The translations under genes were made by a program, and so were the position numbers. Positions 45,559-55,056 of a stretch of DNA of 64,000 bases are shown one piece after another. The notes below the pieces were generated by a model. It saw only the letters and a program-made list of their open reading frames with translations, made no database searches and was not told the DNA's origin. Numbering within the stretch: the stretch's first letter is position 1; each line of letters starts with the position of its first letter. This DNA comes from Caldilineaceae bacterium (GTDB taxonomy: Bacteria; Chloroflexota; Anaerolineae; Caldilineales; Caldilineaceae), in assembly GCA_020846635.1 (NCBI GenBank), contig JADLDO010000020.1, forward strand, positions 62,001 through 126,000, read 5' to 3'.

Positions 45559-48537
45559 TTGGGGAGAGCAGAGCGAAATCGAATCAAGCGAGGGCGGCAA
45601 CGGCATCTGCGCGTGGCAGCAATGCTGCTCTTGCTTTGGCTGATTTCCGGCTGTGCAGGTGCAGCCGGGCTGTTGGGCAGCAACCGCGCGACGCTGCTAG
45701 GGGCAGAGCGGGCAGAGACACCGCTGGCCGCGGCAGAGGCCTATATGCGCCAATATCAGCCGGGCGAACTGCCGCGCGTCTTTCAGACCACGCGCCTCTA
45801 TGATCGCCACGGCGTGTTGATCGGTGAGATGTTTGGCGAAGGTCGCCGGGTGTGGGTGGCGCTGGATCAGATGGCTCCCGCCTTGCTGGATGCCACGGTC
45901 GCGGTCGAGGACGCAACCTTCTATTCCAATACGGGTGTTGATGCGCGGCGTATTGCGGGGGCTGCCATTCAGAATCTACAGGAAGGCGAGATCGTCTCTG
46001 GGGCCAGCACCATTACCATGCAGTTGGCACGCAACCTCTTTTTGGGGCCGGATCAACGCTATGACCAATCGGTGGATCGTAAGGTGCTGGAGGCGGGCAT
46101 CGCCCAGGAGTTGACCGATCTCTATTCTAAAGAAGAACTGCTGGAGATGTATCTCAACCTGCTCAACTATGGGCAGTTGGCCTATGGCCCGGAGGCAGCG
46201 GCGCAGGTCTACTTTGGCAAATCTGCCGCCGAGTTAACGATGGGCGAGGCGACCTTGCTGGCAGGGATTCCCCAACAGCCTGCCAATCTTAACCCCTATG
46301 AAAATTGGGAAGGCGCGCGAGCGCGACAGCGCGTGGTCTTGGATTTGATGGTGCGGCATGGCTATTTGACGCAGAGCGAAGCGGACGCGGTCTTTGAGGA
46401 ACCTATTACGCTGGCAGGCGAACCAGGGCTAGCCCCCAACCTTGCGCCCCATTTTGTGCAGAGGGTGATCGAGCAACTGGACGCGGAGTTGGGAGCCGGT
46501 TATACGCGGCGCGCCGGTTTCCAGGTGATGACGACGCTGGACTTGGAATTGCAGCGATGGGCGCAGCAAGTGGTGGCGCAGAGGGTCGCTGAATTTCAGC
46601 CGGTCTATGATATGAGCAATGCGGCGTTGGTGGCCTTGCAGCCCAATACGGGCGAGGTGTTGGTGATGGTGGGCAGCGCCGACTTTACCAATGATGCCAT
46701 TGCGGGGCAGGTGAATGTGGCCTTGAGCCATCGCCAACCGGGCAGCGCCATCAAGCCGGTTTTGGTCGCGGCTGCACTGGGCGATGATCTCGTTAGCCCT
46801 GCCAGCGTCATCTGGGACATCCCTGTGACGTATACCATTGGACTGCCCGCAAGTTTGGGTGGGGCTGTGACCAGCCGCGAGGATTTGCTCTATCGCCCGC
46901 GCAACTATGACGAGCGCTTTCATGGCCCGGTGACTCTACGCAGCGCGCTGGCAAACAGCTATAACATTCCTATGGTGAAGCTGCTGGATCGTTTGAGCGT
47001 GCCGCGCATGTTGGAGGTGGCGCGCAGCCTGGGTATCAGCAGCTTGGCGCAGGATGATGATTGGTATGGGCTGAGCCTGACGCTGGGTGGTGGCGAGGTG
47101 ACATTGCTGGATTTGACCACGGCCTATCACACGCTTGCCAATGGCGGTATCTATCGCAAACCCCAAGTGGTGCGCGAACTGCGCGACAGCCAGGGCGAGC
47201 TAATCCCTGACGAGGCGTTGGATGAGGAACAGAACGTGGATACGAATGTAGATACCGGGGCTACAGCAGGGCCGACAGATGGCGAAGCTGTCATTGACCC
47301 TGCGGCGGCTTTTCTGGTGACAGATATTTTGGCCGATGACATAGCGCGGCAACCGGCCTTTGGAGCCAACAGCCCGCTGGTCTTGAGCCGTCCTGCCGCG
47401 GCCAAGACGGGGACGACGAGCGACTATCGGGACAACTGGACTGTGGGCTATACGCGCTATCTGGTGACAGGTGTGTGGGCGGGCAACAGTGATGGACGTC
47501 CCATGCAGAGCGCCAGCGGTGTCACGGGCGCGGCCCCCATCTGGCATGATTTTATGGAAGGGGTATTGAGCCAACCGGAGCTGCTGGCGCGGCTGGAAGC
47601 ACCCGATGATCCGGCGGCGTGGCAATTTGTGCCGCCTAGCGGCGTAGAGCGGCTGGAGATCTGCCCCCCCACCTTGAGCTGTCGCAGCGGTGGTGAGTAT
47701 TTCCGTACGACCTGGCTGGATGCACAGGGCGAGGCGGGGCCTTTGGGGGACAGCGTGGCGCAAATGGCTTCGGCTCCGGTCTATGTTCAACAAGAGGATC
47801 AGGCGCGCTTTGCCGGTTTTTGCGGGGTGTCCGATGGCGCGGCACGCACGATGCTGCTTTTGCCGGGTATGGGCAGCAAGCCCGATGTATCCTTACCCAC
47901 GTTCTTTGAAGTGAGCGAGGATAAGGGGGTAGCAGCACCGGCGATGACATTGGAGCAGCAGCATGTTTTGGCGTGGGCGGTGCGGATGGGCGCACCTGTT
48001 TATCTTGGGCCTTGTGAGCGTTTGCAGGAGTTTTTGCCACTGGCACTGGCACTGGAGCCGCAGGAGACGGATCGAGATTTGCGCGTGCTGGTGGATTTGG
48101 CGGCAGCGGGCGATCCCAATGCTGTCACGATTTCGGCGGATGGCGGCGTGCCCCCGGAAGGAATTCAGCGCGCCGTTGCCGTGGAGGGATTGGCCGGCGG
48201 CGCATCGGCTGGACTTGGCGCGCCGATTGTCCATGATGGGTCATGCCCCGGCAACTATGTGATGGGTGTGGTCGTGAACCGCGACGGCGCGCCAATGGCT
48301 GATGTGCGCCTAGCAATGACCGATGGATGGGGCAACCAGACGATTGCGGTGAGCAAGAATGGACAGTCGGATTATGGGATGTTTGACTTTCCCATCTACG
48401 GCGATGGCCCCCAGAATTTGCAGCTTGTGGTTGTGGATGAGAACAACAACCCGCGCGGCGCGCCGGTCATTGTGCCCCATAGGATAGATGCGGCGTCGGA
48501 CACGCCCTGTCATCATGTGGTGATCCGGGGGGATTGA
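45559..48537 (+). CDS. Class A penicillin-binding protein, lipoprotein type (second of pair)
   Basis: This is a tandem paralogue of the preceding gene, about 992 residues. Lipobox LISGC gives Cys32. The glycosyltransferase has Glu117 in AVEDATFY and GASTITMQLAR. The transpeptidase has Ser396-x-x-Lys (QPGSAIKP), SYN at 467-469 and KTGT at 616. The C-terminal domain again carries GNYVMGVVVNRDGAPMADV-type beta repeats ending VPHR...HHV. The frame opens at an ATG at 45439, but that lies at the edge of the terminator hairpin. A TTG at 45559 with GGAG 4 nt before gives a normal lipoprotein signal and is preferred, with moderate certainty. The stop overlaps the next ATG. Confidence 0.9.
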   Translation: MGRAERNRIKRGRQRHLRVAAMLLLLWLISGCAGAAGLLGSNRATLLGAERAETPLAAAEAYMRQYQPGELPRVFQTTRLYDRHGVLIGEMFGEGRRVWVALDQMAPALLDATVAVEDATFYSNTGVDARRIAGAAIQNLQEGEIVSGASTITMQLARNLFLGPDQRYDQSVDRKVLEAGIAQELTDLYSKEELLEMYLNLLNYGQLAYGPEAAAQVYFGKSAAELTMGEATLLAGIPQQPANLNPYENWEGARARQRVVLDLMVRHGYLTQSEADAVFEEPITLAGEPGLAPNLAPHFVQRVIEQLDAELGAGYTRRAGFQVMTTLDLELQRWAQQVVAQRVAEFQPVYDMSNAALVALQPNTGEVLVMVGSADFTNDAIAGQVNVALSHRQPGSAIKPVLVAAALGDDLVSPASVIWDIPVTYTIGLPASLGGAVTSREDLLYRPRNYDERFHGPVTLRSALANSYNIPMVKLLDRLSVPRMLEVARSLGISSLAQDDDWYGLSLTLGGGEVTLLDLTTAYHTLANGGIYRKPQVVRELRDSQGELIPDEALDEEQNVDTNVDTGATAGPTDGEAVIDPAAAFLVTDILADDIARQPAFGANSPLVLSRPAAAKTGTTSDYRDNWTVGYTRYLVTGVWAGNSDGRPMQSASGVTGAAPIWHDFMEGVLSQPELLARLEAPDDPAAWQFVPPSGVERLEICPPTLSCRSGGEYFRTTWLDAQGEAGPLGDSVAQMASAPVYVQQEDQARFAGFCGVSDGAARTMLLLPGMGSKPDVSLPTFFEVSEDKGVAAPAMTLEQQHVLAWAVRMGAPVYLGPCERLQEFLPLALALEPQETDRDLRVLVDLAAAGDPNAVTISADGGVPPEGIQRAVAVEGLAGGASAGLGAPIVHDGSCPGNYVMGVVVNRDGAPMADVRLAMTDGWGNQTIAVSKNGQSDYGMFDFPIYGDGPQNLQLVVVDENNNPRGAPVIVPHRIDAASDTPCHHVVIRGD

Positions 48538-49754
48538 TGAAAGCGCATTTCAAGGGATGGAGTTTGGTGGTTTTGGCGGTGCTGGTGGTGATGCTGGCGC
48601 TGGTTCCTGGCTTGCCGCAGGAGACGGGGCTGATGGCACAGGATAGCCCGCTGACGCCGACTGTGACACCCACCTTCACGATTACGCCTGATCCGCTTAC
48701 GCCCTCGCCTACACCCACGAAAGAGAAACGGGTGGTGAATGAGTTGCGCCATCCCCAACCGGGCGATGCCGTGGCAGGTACGACGGCGATTATTGGCACG
48801 GCGTTGACAAATCTCTTTAACCGCTATGATGTGCATGTTTCGCCCGCGGGGATGGAGAATTGGCAGTGGCTGGCGACGAATATACAAGTCATCCATGATG
48901 ATGTGCTTTACCAGTGGGATACGACTGCCTTTGATGATGGCTATTATGATATTCGGGTGCGGGCGATTGATGATTCCGGCAACTATACGGAGAGTTTTAT
49001 CCGCTGGCTAGAGGTGCGTAATGCCAACCCGCCCACGCCCACACCCGACCCCAATGCGCCCCCCGGTTTTGTGTCGCCGCTTGTCCTGCCCACCCCCACG
49101 CCTACGCCGGATGCGCGCCGCCAATCTCCAGGAGGATTGGGCTTTTATGCGCCAGACGCCGGTGCCGTGATTCGCGGGGAGACAGCGATTTTTGCTACAG
49201 CTGTAGCGCTGCCGGACAGCCCTTTTGCGCGCTATGAGTTGCACTTCTCACAGGCGGGTGTGGAGAATTGGGTGTGGCTCTATACCGGGGAGCGTCCGGC
49301 GTGGCAAGAGGCGATCTACTACTGGGACACCACGCAGGTCGCTGACGGTCTTTATGACCTGCGCCTGCGCGTGGTCTTTAAGGATAGCAATTACGATGAG
49401 TTCTTTCTGCGTAATCTGAGTGTGGCGAATACGTCCAAACCTCTTCTTGCCTTTGTGCCCCCTGCGGGAATCAGCAACCCGCGCAGCGGTACTACCATTC
49501 ACGGTGTGGTGACTTTTATGGGTACGGTTCCGGCGCAGGATCTGCTGCGCTGGGAGTTGTATTGGGCGCCGGGTGAGAGCGAGCAGTGGCAGTTCCTGGT
49601 GACCAGCGAAAAGCCGGTGGATAATGGCGTGCTGGCACGATTGGACTTGAGCCAGCTTCCCTTTGGGCTGTATGATTTCCGGCTGCGCGTCGTGCGAACT
49701 GATACAAACTACACAGATTATGAGATCGTTGGCCTACGATTGTCGGACGATTAG
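48537..49754 (+). CDS. Exported protein with three Ig-like repeats
   Basis: This 405-residue protein has a signal peptide or anchor (about residues 8-28), a Thr/Pro-rich linker (about 38-62), and three similar beta-sandwich units. Each contains a Trp-containing strand then DTT...DGLYDLRLRVV-type closing strands (units at about 63-165, 200-295 and 310-405). The middle linker is TPTPDP-rich. The ATG at 48537 shares one base with the PBP stop (TGATG), so translation is coupled and the protein probably works with the PBPs, for instance as a wall-bound partner. No enzymatic motif was seen. Confidence 0.8.
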   Translation: MKAHFKGWSLVVLAVLVVMLALVPGLPQETGLMAQDSPLTPTVTPTFTITPDPLTPSPTPTKEKRVVNELRHPQPGDAVAGTTAIIGTALTNLFNRYDVHVSPAGMENWQWLATNIQVIHDDVLYQWDTTAFDDGYYDIRVRAIDDSGNYTESFIRWLEVRNANPPTPTPDPNAPPGFVSPLVLPTPTPTPDARRQSPGGLGFYAPDAGAVIRGETAIFATAVALPDSPFARYELHFSQAGVENWVWLYTGERPAWQEAIYYWDTTQVADGLYDLRLRVVFKDSNYDEFFLRNLSVANTSKPLLAFVPPAGISNPRSGTTIHGVVTFMGTVPAQDLLRWELYWAPGESEQWQFLVTSEKPVDNGVLARLDLSQLPFGLYDFRLRVVRTDTNYTDYEIVGLRLSDD

Positions 49755-50090
49755 CGTGCGTAGCCACACGGCCCTTCATTCCTTTTCGCCCTACTCGACA
49801 GGAATTTCCTCGGTTAATCTGAACACATGGAGCCGTGTGCGTAACTTGGAACGTGTTTCGGCTGTATATTGGGAAGCATAGACACGCCGCACTGTGCGGT
49901 TTTCGTCTAGCCGTCTCACAAACCACCTTATAAAGGATTTGGCTTGCGTTTTTGGGTGACGGTATAATCACGGAATTAGTTTTGTCTGCACTGATTCCGA
50001 AAGACTGTCATACAGAGTAATTTTCGACTGTCCAATGGCGTGGGCCACAAAGGGTCAACCGACCGAATGTTGATGGAGGTAATAGTCAAG
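49755..50090. other. Intergenic region before the LysM-FAS1 gene
   Basis: About 335 nt. It contains a promoter candidate at 49939-49968 and a 120-nt leader; no gene was seen. Confidence 0.5.
49939..49968 (+). promoter_or_regulatory. Promoter candidate for the LysM-FAS1 gene
   Basis: TTGGCT (49939-49944), an 18-nt spacer and TATAAT (49963-49968). Confidence 0.5.
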
Positions 50091-52151
50091 ATGTTGCATA
50101 GAAGACTTAGGCAGGTCCTTACGACGGCAATCGCCGCAGGTATGCTGCTGTCGTCGCTGACAGCCGTAGCTAGTCCGGTGCTTATGGCTGCACCTGTCGC
50201 TCAGACGTTGCAGGCTCAAGAAGTAGCGGGTGTGCTCACAGGCGGTCAGTTTTCCAAGATTTGGCTGAAATTAACGCCAAATAACCGCGGGGATAACGTG
50301 ACGATCACCACAGATTGGGATCGGAACTTCCCTGAATCCAATGGGGTAGGGTTTTACGTCCTGGATCAGGATGGTCTAGCCTCCGTATTGAACGAGAGCC
50401 GGACACTCGCTCAGGCCAATTTGTCGGCGGGGAGCAGACCTGCTCCCAATTCGCCTGACAACCGGCTTGGTGCGCTTGTGCAGGCGACAGGTGGCGAATA
50501 TACCATCGTCCTGTTCAACGATTCGGCGACCGATGCCGGCTTTACGCTGAGTGTCACCAATGGTACGGTTCACGATGACGCGAACCAGGTGCGTGACGTA
50601 AATGCCGCGCCGACAGCCGCGTCGGGTGAAGAAGCCGCCGATTCACCGGCGACCGACACCGTGACCGACACAGTAGAAGCAACCGCGACCCCTGTGCCGG
50701 ACGCGACGACGGTAACCACTGCGACAACAACAACCACAGAGACGACTGAGGCAACTGCCACGCCCGCTGCTACAGCCGCCGCAACGCCGACTGTCCAATC
50801 CGGCGTCGTTGCCACAGGTGGTATCGTGCGCGCACAAGAGATGCGCGGCGAACTGGCGACGCAAAATGCACAACACTACTTCGACCTGGAACCAAGCCAG
50901 CGCGATGCAAATATCACGCTGACCCTGAGCATTGAGCCGCAGGACAGCAGCGAGCTTGCGCGGCGGATGAATTTCTGGGTGTTGGACTCGGCTGGTTTTA
51001 ACCGCTATGCCGACGCCAGTTCCAATGTGGTGCTGAGTGAGATTGCCATTGCCGCGGGCAGCACTGCCCCAGGCTTGCTCCCCCATGAGCGCCAGGCCAA
51101 GTTCACGGCATCCGGGATTAGTCCCTACGTCGTGATTGTCTATAACAACTCCACCATACCGGGCGTTTACACGCTCCACGCCGACGGTGCTGTCTTGGTG
51201 GATGACTCCAACCAAACACTCACCGCGACCCAATCGGTCACGGGTACGACGGCCACCACCACAACCACGGGTGTAGTCGCTGCCGCCGCAGCCGGTGAAA
51301 CTGCCGCTGCACCAGCAGCCGCAGCCGGCGGTGGTCGCCAGGGTGAGCCGGGCGGCACTTATGTCGTCGCCGCTGGGGATACCTTGAGCCTGATTGCGCG
51401 CGATATCTATGGCGAAATTGGCTTGTGGGACGAAATCTGTGCCTTTAACAACCTGGCTGACTGCAACAACATCGAGGTGGGCCAGCAGATTAACCTGCCC
51501 ACACGTGAGCAGATTGGCGCAGGCATTACACCTGTTGCAACGACCGCACCTGCGGGCGCAGCGGCAGCCGCAGCAGCGGCGGCTTCTGCTACGGCGACTG
51601 CCACACCGGAAGCAACCGCGGAAGTGACCGGCACCGAGGCTGTGACAACCACTGGCACAACCACGACGACCGGCACAACTACAGCGACCGGCACGACGAC
51701 GGATACAACGACCAGCAGCGCGACAGGGGTGAACCTGGTGGCGACGCTGGAGGCACAAGGTGGCTTTAGCACGCTGCTCCAAGCGTTGAAAGCTGCGAAC
51801 CTGACCGCTGCGTTGGAAGGCCCTGGGCCTTTCACCATCTTTGCACCCACAGATGCAGCGTTTGCTGCGCTGCCTGCCGGGGCTTTGGATCAACTCTTGG
51901 CGAATCCTACAGGCCAGTTGACCCAGATTCTGCTCTTCCATGTGCTGCCGGGCACTGTCATGTCCGAGGATATTGACAACGGGATGCAGGCCACGACCCA
52001 ACAGGGTAAGGCCGTCGGCTTCGAGGTTGCAGGGGGTACGATTAAGGTGAATGGTGCAACGGTGACTGCGCCCGATATTGTGGCGAGCAACGGCGTTGTC
52101 CATGCCATTGACACTGTCATCCTGCCTCCACCGGATGAGCCGCTGAACTAG
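50091..52151 (+). CDS. Secreted LysM and fasciclin (FAS1) domain protein
   Basis: This 686-residue protein has a signal peptide (residues 1-~35) and two similar N-terminal beta domains (about 40-165 and 250-375). Thr/Ala-rich low-complexity linkers separate them. A LysM motif (about 421-468, YVVAAGDTLSLIARDIYG) binds peptidoglycan or related glycans. A C-terminal FAS1 domain (about 546-683, TIFAPTDAAFAALP and VVHAIDTVI) is an adhesion module. It is probably a wall-attached matrix or adhesion protein. The ATG at 50091 is preferred over in-frame upstream codons from 50040 because GGAGGT lies about 11 nt before it and a signal peptide begins there. Confidence 0.88.
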   Translation: MLHRRLRQVLTTAIAAGMLLSSLTAVASPVLMAAPVAQTLQAQEVAGVLTGGQFSKIWLKLTPNNRGDNVTITTDWDRNFPESNGVGFYVLDQDGLASVLNESRTLAQANLSAGSRPAPNSPDNRLGALVQATGGEYTIVLFNDSATDAGFTLSVTNGTVHDDANQVRDVNAAPTAASGEEAADSPATDTVTDTVEATATPVPDATTVTTATTTTTETTEATATPAATAAATPTVQSGVVATGGIVRAQEMRGELATQNAQHYFDLEPSQRDANITLTLSIEPQDSSELARRMNFWVLDSAGFNRYADASSNVVLSEIAIAAGSTAPGLLPHERQAKFTASGISPYVVIVYNNSTIPGVYTLHADGAVLVDDSNQTLTATQSVTGTTATTTTTGVVAAAAAGETAAAPAAAAGGGRQGEPGGTYVVAAGDTLSLIARDIYGEIGLWDEICAFNNLADCNNIEVGQQINLPTREQIGAGITPVATTAPAGAAAAAAAAASATATATPEATAEVTGTEAVTTTGTTTTTGTTTATGTTTDTTTSSATGVNLVATLEAQGGFSTLLQALKAANLTAALEGPGPFTIFAPTDAAFAALPAGALDQLLANPTGQLTQILLFHVLPGTVMSEDIDNGMQATTQQGKAVGFEVAGGTIKVNGATVTAPDIVASNGVVHAIDTVILPPPDEPLN

Positions 52152-52193
52152 CTGTTTCACAAACAAATCGTAGCTCTGTAGCAATGTGTGATC

Positions 52194-52230
52194 ACCGGCG
52201 GGTAGCGAAGGCTATCCGCCGGTTTTCTTT
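52194..52230 (+). terminator. Terminator after the LysM-FAS1 gene
   Basis: A 12-bp stem with one wobble (52194-52205 with 52212-52223), followed by TTTTCTTT. Confidence 0.85.
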
Positions 52231-52268
52231 GCTTGCCCAGCTTCGTACATATGTGCTAAACTCTCGTT

Positions 52269-54920
52269 ATGCCTAACATCCAGAACCCCTCCCGCAGCAA
52301 ACGAAGCCGCGCATCTGCGCCGGCTTCCCGGTCATCTGGCGTGCTATCGGTCGATGATGCGTACGCACTCGAATTAGACGATGATGCTATCGTTTCCAAG
52401 TTGGCCTCCAAAGTGTCCCCAGGGGGTGCTGCCGATGCTGTGGCAAGCGACGAGGAGACGGCAATCGAGAACAGCCCCCTGGCACAGACCGATCTGGCTG
52501 AGTTCTTTGGGGCCGGTGGGCCGCTGGCGGAGGCGCTGGGTGGATATGAGCTGCGCCCCAGCCAACTGGAGATGGCGCAAGGAGTCAAGCGCGCGCTGCT
52601 TAATCCCAGCGTGGCGCTGATCGAAGCCCCCACGGGTACAGGCAAGTCGATTGCCTATCTGCTGCCTGCCATCCTCAGCGGCAAGACCGTTGTAGTGGCA
52701 ACGGCCAATAAATCGTTACAGCACCAGCTTTATACCAAAGACATCCCCTTCTTGCGCCAGGTGCTCAACCGCCACATCAGCGCTGTGGTGGTCAAGGGGC
52801 GCAGCAACTTCGTCTGTACTCACAAATGGGATAAGGAGCTGCAAGAGCAGCGCTATATCTCGCTCTATGACGCTGAGAATAAGCAGGTCATCCAGATGCG
52901 CGATTGGCTGGAGAAGACCGAAACGGGTGATATAGACGATCTGCCCTTTGTCCTCAATCCAGATTTGCGCCCGCGCGTGGTCTCTTTTCCCGATGATTGC
53001 TTGCACAACGACTGCCGCTACTATGATGACCAATGCTGGGTCAACATCATGCGCGACCGCGCCACTGAGGCCCAGGTCATTATTACCAACCACCATCTGT
53101 TGCTCAATGCGCTGGAGCTTGGCTTTGCCGGAGAGCGGATTCTGCCCCCTGCCTCGGTCTATGTGATTGATGAGGCGCATCAACTGGAACAGACAGCCAC
53201 TTCGGTCTATGAGACGAGCATCACCGACTATAGCGTAGAGCAGTTATTGGCGCGCACCGTCTTTCATGAACATTTGGATGGTGATGAATTAGACGCGCTG
53301 CGGATGCTCAATACGCTGGCCTTTCAAGAAGTTTCCAACCTCAGCCGCGACAATTCCTTCCGCTTCGATGTCGAGCTAGAGCAGATGAAGCGGTTGGGCA
53401 ATGCGCTGCGCGACTTGCATCAAACGTTGAAGCAGCGCAATCCCTATGGCAGCGGCGACAACGCACCCAGCCCAATCGTGGAGTATCAAGCCGCAGAGGG
53501 CAAGCGCGGCCCATCGGTCAGCGAAGTCAACACGGATGAAGCCGAGGCGCGGCGTACCTATGAGCTGGCGATGGAGGCGGTTTCCAGCATCGCAACGAAG
53601 GTGTTGACCATCTCTACGCAAAAGCATGACAGCGATTTTGTGCGTTTTGCGATCCGGATCTTTGACCGTCGCCATGTGAGCCTGGAACTTCACGCCGCGC
53701 CGATCAACCCGGCAACGATGCTCACCAAGTTTCTTTTTCATGCGACAGATGAGCAGGGCAAACCGCTGCAACGCACAGTGATCTGCACGAGCGCGACGTT
53801 GGCGACGAATGGCGCGTTTGAACACTTCAAGGCGCGCTGCGGGATCGAGACAACGAGTGAGGAACTTGTGCTGCCCACGGTCTTTGATTTCCCGCGCCAG
53901 GCGCTGCTCTACCAACCGGCGCTGCCCGCCTTTGACTACAGGGCTTCCGATGCCTATTACAACGCCGCGACGCAAGAGATCGAGCGGCTGATCGAGGTGA
54001 GCCGGGGGCGCACGCTCTGTCTCTTTACCAGTTGGAGCGGTTTGCAGCAGGTGAACGACCGGCTGCAAGACCCGGCGGCAGCGGTGATTTGGCCTGTGCG
54101 CGCGCAAGGCGATGCCCCGCGCGCTGCGCTGTTGAAGTGGTTTATGGAGACGCCGAACGGTGTGCTGCTGGCGACTCGTTCTTTTTGGGAGGGGATCGAT
54201 ATCCCAGGTGACAGCTTGAGCCTGGTCGTGATGGATAAGCTGCCCTTTCCGACCCCCAACGACCCGCTGCACAGCGCGCGTATGAAGGCTTTGGAGGAGG
54301 CAGGGCACAGTAGTTTTGCAGAGTATATGACGCCGCTGATGACGCTTACGCTTAAGCAAGGCTTTGGGCGTTTGATTCGCCGCGCTGCCGACCAGGGGGT
54401 TGTGGCGATCTTGGATGAGCGATTGACTTCGAAGGGCTATGGGCGGCAGACACGCAAAGATTTGCCCTCGGCGCGTTTTAGCCGTGAGTTTCGTGATGTC
54501 CACCGCTTCTATCAGAGCGCGCTCAACAGCGGCGCGGAGTTTGCGCTCAACGTGTGGGCCATGCCGCCTGCGAGCAGCAAGCTGGTGGGGCTGGGAGATG
54601 GGATGGCAGGGGCGACACGTTGGCGTTGGCAACTGCTGCGTCTGATGGATGGCAAGGCCGACAGCATGGATGGTGTCTTGCAGGGGGCAACCGAGCCGGA
54701 AGCCGAACTCCACGCCATGATCGCCGGGTTGATGGACCTGAAGAGGCGTATTGAGCAGGGCAAGCGCAAGCCCAATGATTTTGTGGTGGAGGTGCGTTGT
54801 TCGCAGCCGGCGGCGGAACTTGCGCTTACCGGCAAGACGCCCGCTTGGGCCGAGGCGCGCCACATCTGGGGTGAACTGCACTTTGTTTGGATCGACCGGA
54901 CACTGCCCGCGGGGGTGTGA
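52269..54920 (+). CDS. DinG/XPD-type ATP-dependent DNA helicase
   Basis: This 883-residue superfamily 2 helicase has a disordered N-terminus (about 1-75), then Walker A APTGTGKS near residue 122. Four Cys lie between motifs I and II (FVCTHKW, DDCLHNDCRYY, DDQCW), consistent with an iron-sulfur cluster. The motif II DEAH is in VIDEAHQLEQ, and motif VI is QGFGRLIRRAADQG. It should unwind DNA, including R-loops or forks, 5'-3'. No exonuclease domain is attached, unlike Gram-positive DinG. Confidence 0.92.
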   Translation: MPNIQNPSRSKRSRASAPASRSSGVLSVDDAYALELDDDAIVSKLASKVSPGGAADAVASDEETAIENSPLAQTDLAEFFGAGGPLAEALGGYELRPSQLEMAQGVKRALLNPSVALIEAPTGTGKSIAYLLPAILSGKTVVVATANKSLQHQLYTKDIPFLRQVLNRHISAVVVKGRSNFVCTHKWDKELQEQRYISLYDAENKQVIQMRDWLEKTETGDIDDLPFVLNPDLRPRVVSFPDDCLHNDCRYYDDQCWVNIMRDRATEAQVIITNHHLLLNALELGFAGERILPPASVYVIDEAHQLEQTATSVYETSITDYSVEQLLARTVFHEHLDGDELDALRMLNTLAFQEVSNLSRDNSFRFDVELEQMKRLGNALRDLHQTLKQRNPYGSGDNAPSPIVEYQAAEGKRGPSVSEVNTDEAEARRTYELAMEAVSSIATKVLTISTQKHDSDFVRFAIRIFDRRHVSLELHAAPINPATMLTKFLFHATDEQGKPLQRTVICTSATLATNGAFEHFKARCGIETTSEELVLPTVFDFPRQALLYQPALPAFDYRASDAYYNAATQEIERLIEVSRGRTLCLFTSWSGLQQVNDRLQDPAAAVIWPVRAQGDAPRAALLKWFMETPNGVLLATRSFWEGIDIPGDSLSLVVMDKLPFPTPNDPLHSARMKALEEAGHSSFAEYMTPLMTLTLKQGFGRLIRRAADQGVVAILDERLTSKGYGRQTRKDLPSARFSREFRDVHRFYQSALNSGAEFALNVWAMPPASSKLVGLGDGMAGATRWRWQLLRLMDGKADSMDGVLQGATEPEAELHAMIAGLMDLKRRIEQGKRKPNDFVVEVRCSQPAAELALTGKTPAWAEARHIWGELHFVWIDRTLPAGV

Positions 54921-55056
54921 GAAAAGAGCGGAAACCCACCCTAACCCTCCCCAAACAGGGAGGGAACTGTGGTTTCGTAGATGACGATTTGGCCTCTTGA
55001 TCGGGCTGGGGAGGGTTCTGTTCTACTCCTCCCCCAACCTGTGGGAGGGCTTCTTC
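54921..55056. other. Convergent intergenic region with small GC hairpins
   Basis: CCCTCCC/GGGAGGG (54945-54964) and a second CTCCC...GGGAG near 55028-55050 may end the convergent helicase and phosphatase transcripts. No gene was seen. Confidence 0.5.

Noticed and set aside
50643..52184. 513-codon minus-strand frame
   Set aside because: It is the mirror of the low-complexity LysM-FAS1 gene; Cys/Arg/Gly-rich composition reflects the antisense of Thr/Ala codons.
53376..54881. 501-codon minus-strand frame opposite the DinG-type helicase
   Set aside because: The helicase motifs on the plus strand are complete and the antisense product has no recognisable domain.
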